Shown here: positions 43,058 through 45,886 of the stretch, piece after piece
Position numbering within the stretch: position 1 is the first letter of the stretch
Layout: each line of letters begins with the position of its first letter
Source of the DNA: Geobacteraceae bacterium
GTDB taxonomy: Bacteria > Desulfobacterota > Desulfuromonadia > Geobacterales > Pseudopelobacteraceae
Direction: 5' to 3'
DNA: 45,886 nucleotides
Assembly: GCA_025355325.1 (NCBI GenBank)
Contig: JANXZX010000191.1
Location: 1 to 45,886, forward strand
Notes under the pieces: model-generated
Told to the model about the DNA's origin: nothing
The model's database searches: none
The model's input: the letters and a program-made list of their open reading frames with translations, nothing else
Translations under genes and position numbers: made by a program

Positions 43058-44404
43058 ATGGACTACATCATTGTGCTCGAATTTATGGTTATCATCGCAT
43101 GTCTGCTGGCAGGTGCCCGTTACGGTGGTTACGGTCTCGGTCTGATCAGCGGCCTGGGTCTGCTGGTGTTTGCCTTTGTCTTTCATCTCGCACCCGGCAA
43201 ACCGCCAGTGGATGTGCTGCTCACCATCATGGCCGTCATTGGCTGTGCCTCGGTGCTGCAAACAGCCGGAGGCCTCAACGTGATGATGCGCATCGCCGAA
43301 AGAATCCTGCGCCGGAACCCAAAATACGTAACCTTACTCGCGCCTATCACGACCTGGTCTCTCACGGTCATGTGCGGTACCGGCCATGTAGTCTACACGA
43401 TGTTCCCCATCATTTATGATATCGCAATCAAAGAAGGGGTTCGCCCCGAACGCCCCATGGCGGCGGCATCTGTTGCATCCCAGATGGGGATCTGCGCTTC
43501 TCCCGTATCCGTGGCTGTCGTTTCCATGGTTGCCATCCTGTCAAAATCCACTCATCCGGTCAGCTTGTTGCAGCTGTTGAGCATCAGCATTCCCGCCACA
43601 TTCTGTGGTGTAATCGTAGCAGCACTCTGGAGCCTCAAGCGGGGTAAAGACCTGGAAAACGATCCGGCGTTCCAGGCAAAAATACAGGATCCTGCCCAAA
43701 AGAATTATATTTACGGTGAATCCACCACCCTGCTGGACAAGGTATTCCCCAAAGAAGCCTACTGGTCCGCCTGGATTTTTTTCGCTGCCATCGGAGTTGT
43801 CGTTCTTCTCGGCGCATTCCCCGAACTGCGCCCGGTCTTCGGAGCTGTCGGCAAAGCAAAACCGCTCTCCATGAACATAGCCATCCAGATCATGATGCTG
43901 TCAGCCGGTGCGATCATTCTTATGGTCTGCTGCAAGGGCAAGATACAGGAAATCACCAATGGCACCGTTTTTAAGGCCGGCATGGTTGCCGTCATATCCA
44001 TCTTCGGCGTCGCCTGGATGGCCGACACCTTCTTTGAAGCACATTTTGAATTATTGAAAGCGACCCTTGCCGGGGTTGTGGCAACCAAGCCATGGACCTA
44101 TGCCATCGTCCTGTTTATCGTTTCCAAGTTCGTCAACAGCCAGGCTGCGGCTGTCGCAGCAATGGCGCCCCTGGGTGTCAGTCTCGGCGTAGATCCCTTG
44201 ATAATGGTTGCCTTCTTCTCCGCCAGCTACGGATACTTTATTCTGCCGACATACGCCAGCGATTTGGCCTGCATCGGCTTTGACCGCTCCGGCACCACTC
44301 GCATCGGCAAATTCATTATCAATCACAGCTTTATCATTCCCGGCCTGATCGGTGTCGGCACCGGCTGTGCCGTGGGCTATCTTCTGGTAAAATTAATTTA
44401 CTAG
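43058..44404 (+). CDS. dcuB: Anaerobic C4-dicarboxylate carrier (DcuA/DcuB family)
   Basis: A 448-residue inner-membrane carrier with about ten to twelve hydrophobic segments. ITTWSLTVMCGTGHVVYTMF, ASVASQMGICASPVSVAVVS and the C-terminal YFILPTYASDLACIGFDRSG are hallmark stretches of the DcuA/DcuB family. It exchanges fumarate, malate or aspartate for succinate, which suits fumarate respiration in an anaerobe. Distinguishing DcuA from DcuB is not safe from sequence by eye. A strong AAGGAGGT site precedes the ATG. Single-gene unit: its own promoter upstream and a terminator after the stop. Confidence 0.9.
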   Translation: MDYIIVLEFMVIIACLLAGARYGGYGLGLISGLGLLVFAFVFHLAPGKPPVDVLLTIMAVIGCASVLQTAGGLNVMMRIAERILRRNPKYVTLLAPITTWSLTVMCGTGHVVYTMFPIIYDIAIKEGVRPERPMAAASVASQMGICASPVSVAVVSMVAILSKSTHPVSLLQLLSISIPATFCGVIVAALWSLKRGKDLENDPAFQAKIQDPAQKNYIYGESTTLLDKVFPKEAYWSAWIFFAAIGVVVLLGAFPELRPVFGAVGKAKPLSMNIAIQIMMLSAGAIILMVCCKGKIQEITNGTVFKAGMVAVISIFGVAWMADTFFEAHFELLKATLAGVVATKPWTYAIVLFIVSKFVNSQAAAVAAMAPLGVSLGVDPLIMVAFFSASYGYFILPTYASDLACIGFDRSGTTRIGKFIINHSFIIPGLIGVGTGCAVGYLLVKLIY

Positions 44405-44428
44405 CTGAGAGCCACACCAACACTCACT

Positions 44429-44463
44429 ATTGAAATGGCGGCCACTTGGGTCGCCATTTCAAT
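44429..44463 (+). terminator. Terminator after the dicarboxylate carrier gene
   Basis: attgaaatggcg (44429-44440) pairs perfectly over 12 bases with 44452-44463 around an 11-base loop, 25 bases after the stop. The T tail is short and interrupted (ttcatgattt). Confidence 0.7.
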
Positions 44464-44484
44464 TTCATGATTTGCCGATTCGTA

Positions 44485-44493
44485 TGGTAGAAT
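44485..44493 (+). promoter_or_regulatory. Possible extended -10 promoter of the binding-domain kinase
   Basis: TGGTAGAAT gives an extended -10 (TG-N-TAGAAT) 29 bases before the ATG; no good -35 is seen at the right distance. Confidence 0.3.
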
Positions 44494-44521
44494 TATTGCT
44501 ATTTTATTCAGGGAACGGTCC

Positions 44522-45886
44522 ATGCCATCTTCAGATAACAACTCTTCTATTCGTTCATCTTTAATTATCCGGATCAGCATACTGCTGTTACTGCCGCTGC
44601 TGTTTCTGGCCAGTCCGGTGTCGCTCCCGGCTGCCCAGCCGCAGAAGCAGGAACCAAAGGTGATCGTGATCGGCGGCGACCGCGATTATCCTCCCTATGA
44701 ATTCATCGACAAAGACGGTCGTCCGAACGGGTATAATGTTGATTTGACCCGTGCCATTGCTGACGTCATGGGGATGAAGGTCGAGATTCGCCTGGGTGGG
44801 TGGGCCGAGATGCGCAGTGCCCTGCAAGACGGCACCATCGATGCGCTGGAGGGGATGTCCTGGTCGGAGGAACGGACCGGAGAGGTGGACTTTTCCATTC
44901 CCCATGCCATTGTCAATCACGCCGTTTTTGCCCGCAAGGATTCTCCGGCAGCAACAACTCTTGATGAGCTGGCGGGGCGGACGGTGGCCGTTCACCGCCT
45001 GGGAATCATGCATGATTATCTGGTCAAAAGCGGCTCCAAAGCGCAGTTGGTGCTTACCGACACTCCGGCGGATGCCATGCGCCTGGTCGCTGCCGGCAAA
45101 ACCGATTTTGCCGTGGTGGCCATCGTACCGGGGATGTACCTGATCCGCGAACTGAAGCTCACCAACCTGATACCGGTGGTGCGCAACGTGGCGACTCACC
45201 GCTACTGTTACGCCGTGGACAAGGGGGACGCCGACCTGCTCTCACGGTTGAACGAAGGGCTGGCGATCCTCAAGAAGACCGGCCAGTATGAAAAAATCTA
45301 CAACAAATGGCTGGGGGTTTTGGAACCGCAGCCGGTCGATCTGCGCACCATTGCCAAATATGCCGCCGTGGTGGTTGTGCCGCTGCTGCTCTTGCTCAGC
45401 GGTTTTGCCCTCTGGTCGCGCACCCTGCACCGACAGGTAGCTCTGCGCACCGCCGACCTGACCAGAGAGATATCCGAACGCCTCCATGCCGAAGAGGAAC
45501 TGCTTCTCAATCAGCAGCAGCTGGTTCAGGCCGACAAGATGGCAGCGCTGGGAATCCTCGTTTCCGGTGTCGCCCACGAAATCAACAACCCGACCGGACT
45601 GATCCTGCTTGAAGCGCCGACGCTGAAGCGTTTCTTTACCGATGCCTCCATCATTCTGGAACGGTACTACCGCGACAACGGCGATTTCACCTGTGGCGGT
45701 CTCCCTTATTCGCGCATGCGCGAGGAGATTCCGCGCAGCCTGGACAAGCTCCAGGAGGCCGGCAAACGGATCAAGCGCATTGTTGACGACCTGAAGGACT
45801 TTGCCCGTCAGGGAGATATTACCTGCAGTGAGATCGTTGATCTGAACAGCGTCGCCCAAGCTGCCGTGGGGGGGGGGGTACCCACC
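44522..45886 (+). CDS. Binding-domain (SBP_bac_3) sensor histidine kinase, 3' end cut by the window
   Basis: At least 455 residues without a stop before the window end. An N-terminal signal anchor (about 13-37, ISILLLLPLLFLASP) leads into a periplasmic family-3 solute-binding domain (about 45-265: GDRDYPPYEFIDKDGRPNGY, then MSWSEERTGEVDFS), a membrane helix at about 282-302 (VVVVPLLLLLSGFALWSRTL), a coiled coil and HisKA with His352 (GVAHEINNPTG). The ATPase domain would follow outside. It senses a small solute directly through the fused binding domain. AGGGAA lies six bases before the ATG. The last residues (VGGGVPT) come from a G homopolymer and are unlike the family, so the frame near the end may be wrong. 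Confidence 0.85.
   Translation, partial: MPSSDNNSSIRSSLIIRISILLLLPLLFLASPVSLPAAQPQKQEPKVIVIGGDRDYPPYEFIDKDGRPNGYNVDLTRAIADVMGMKVEIRLGGWAEMRSALQDGTIDALEGMSWSEERTGEVDFSIPHAIVNHAVFARKDSPAATTLDELAGRTVAVHRLGIMHDYLVKSGSKAQLVLTDTPADAMRLVAAGKTDFAVVAIVPGMYLIRELKLTNLIPVVRNVATHRYCYAVDKGDADLLSRLNEGLAILKKTGQYEKIYNKWLGVLEPQPVDLRTIAKYAAVVVVPLLLLLSGFALWSRTLHRQVALRTADLTREISERLHAEEELLLNQQQLVQADKMAALGILVSGVAHEINNPTGLILLEAPTLKRFFTDASIILERYYRDNGDFTCGGLPYSRMREEIPRSLDKLQEAGKRIKRIVDDLKDFARQGDITCSEIVDLNSVAQAAVGGGVPT
45858..45886. other. G homopolymer and probable contig-end artefact
   Basis: Eleven G in a row (45858-45868) followed by taccc acc end the window. In a kinase gene this is unusual and breaks the expected protein sequence; it looks like an assembly or sequencing artefact at a contig end. 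Confidence 0.5.

Noticed and set aside
42965-43261. Minus-strand open frame overlapping the start of the dicarboxylate carrier gene
   Set aside because: It overlaps the promoter and the start of a clear transporter gene; the product is His/Cys/Gln-rich and looks like a shadow.

Overview
The window looks like a draft contig from a Geobacter-like bacterium (Desulfurmonadota/Desulfuromonadia, Geobacterales). This is an inference from gene content and order: a large flagellar operon in the flgBC-fliEFGHIJ...fliLMNOPQR-flhB order, a CheY/CheX module, a Geobacter-type conserved hypothetical, short type II secretion genes, sigma-54 and sigma-28 type motility promoters, and sensor kinases fused to or coupled with periplasmic binding domains. 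No rRNA, tRNA or CRISPR array was seen.

Layout. 1-1000: an accessory edge with the minus-strand pair mobile mystery protein A / B (HTH regulator plus Fic-family partner, the latter cut by the window start), a palindromic operator over the promoter, and the 3' remnant of a group II intron. 1026-5966 (minus strand): flgM behind a near-perfect sigma-28 promoter, a Geobacter-type conserved protein, a PhnP-like metallo-beta-lactamase hydrolase, an Nramp metal transporter and a gamma-class carbonic anhydrase. 6137-12672 (plus): dapF followed by gspC, gspD, gspE and gspF. 12821-16723: a FliK-like protein with three repeat modules, a free FlhB C-terminal-domain protein and a phosphohexomutase. 16871-21020: cheY, cheX, a CheC/CheX-like protein fused to a receiver lacking its phospho-acceptor, and a secreted AMIN-like/TPR protein. 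21324-38602: the flagellar operon, starting at a canonical sigma-54 promoter and coding for rod, MS ring, switch, export ATPase, hook cap, hook-length control, hook, stator-associated FliL and the export gate up to FlhB. 38633-45886: a sensory and uptake region with a LIV-type binding protein translationally coupled to a hybrid histidine kinase, a DcuA/B-type C4-dicarboxylate carrier with several palindromes upstream, and a binding-domain/histidine-kinase fusion running off the window.

How it works together. Most of the window builds and regulates one machine: FlgM holds back the late flagellar sigma factor, sigma-54 starts the early/middle operon, and CheY/CheX act on the FliM/FliN/FliG switch. 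The export gate (FliO-R, FlhB) with the ATPase complex (FliH, FliI, FliJ) exports rod and hook parts whose length is set by FliK. Two FliK-like and two FlhB-like proteins are present, so a second, unassigned pairing may exist.

The most notable anomalies are: flhB has no usable start codon although its conserved N-terminus is encoded right after fliR; the hook protein FlgE carries a long Ala/Thr-rich insertion with an internal repeat of about 80 residues; the leader of flgE can fold into two hairpins; and the T2SS genes stop at gspF with no pseudopilin genes next to them. No clearly new defence or biosynthetic system was found.
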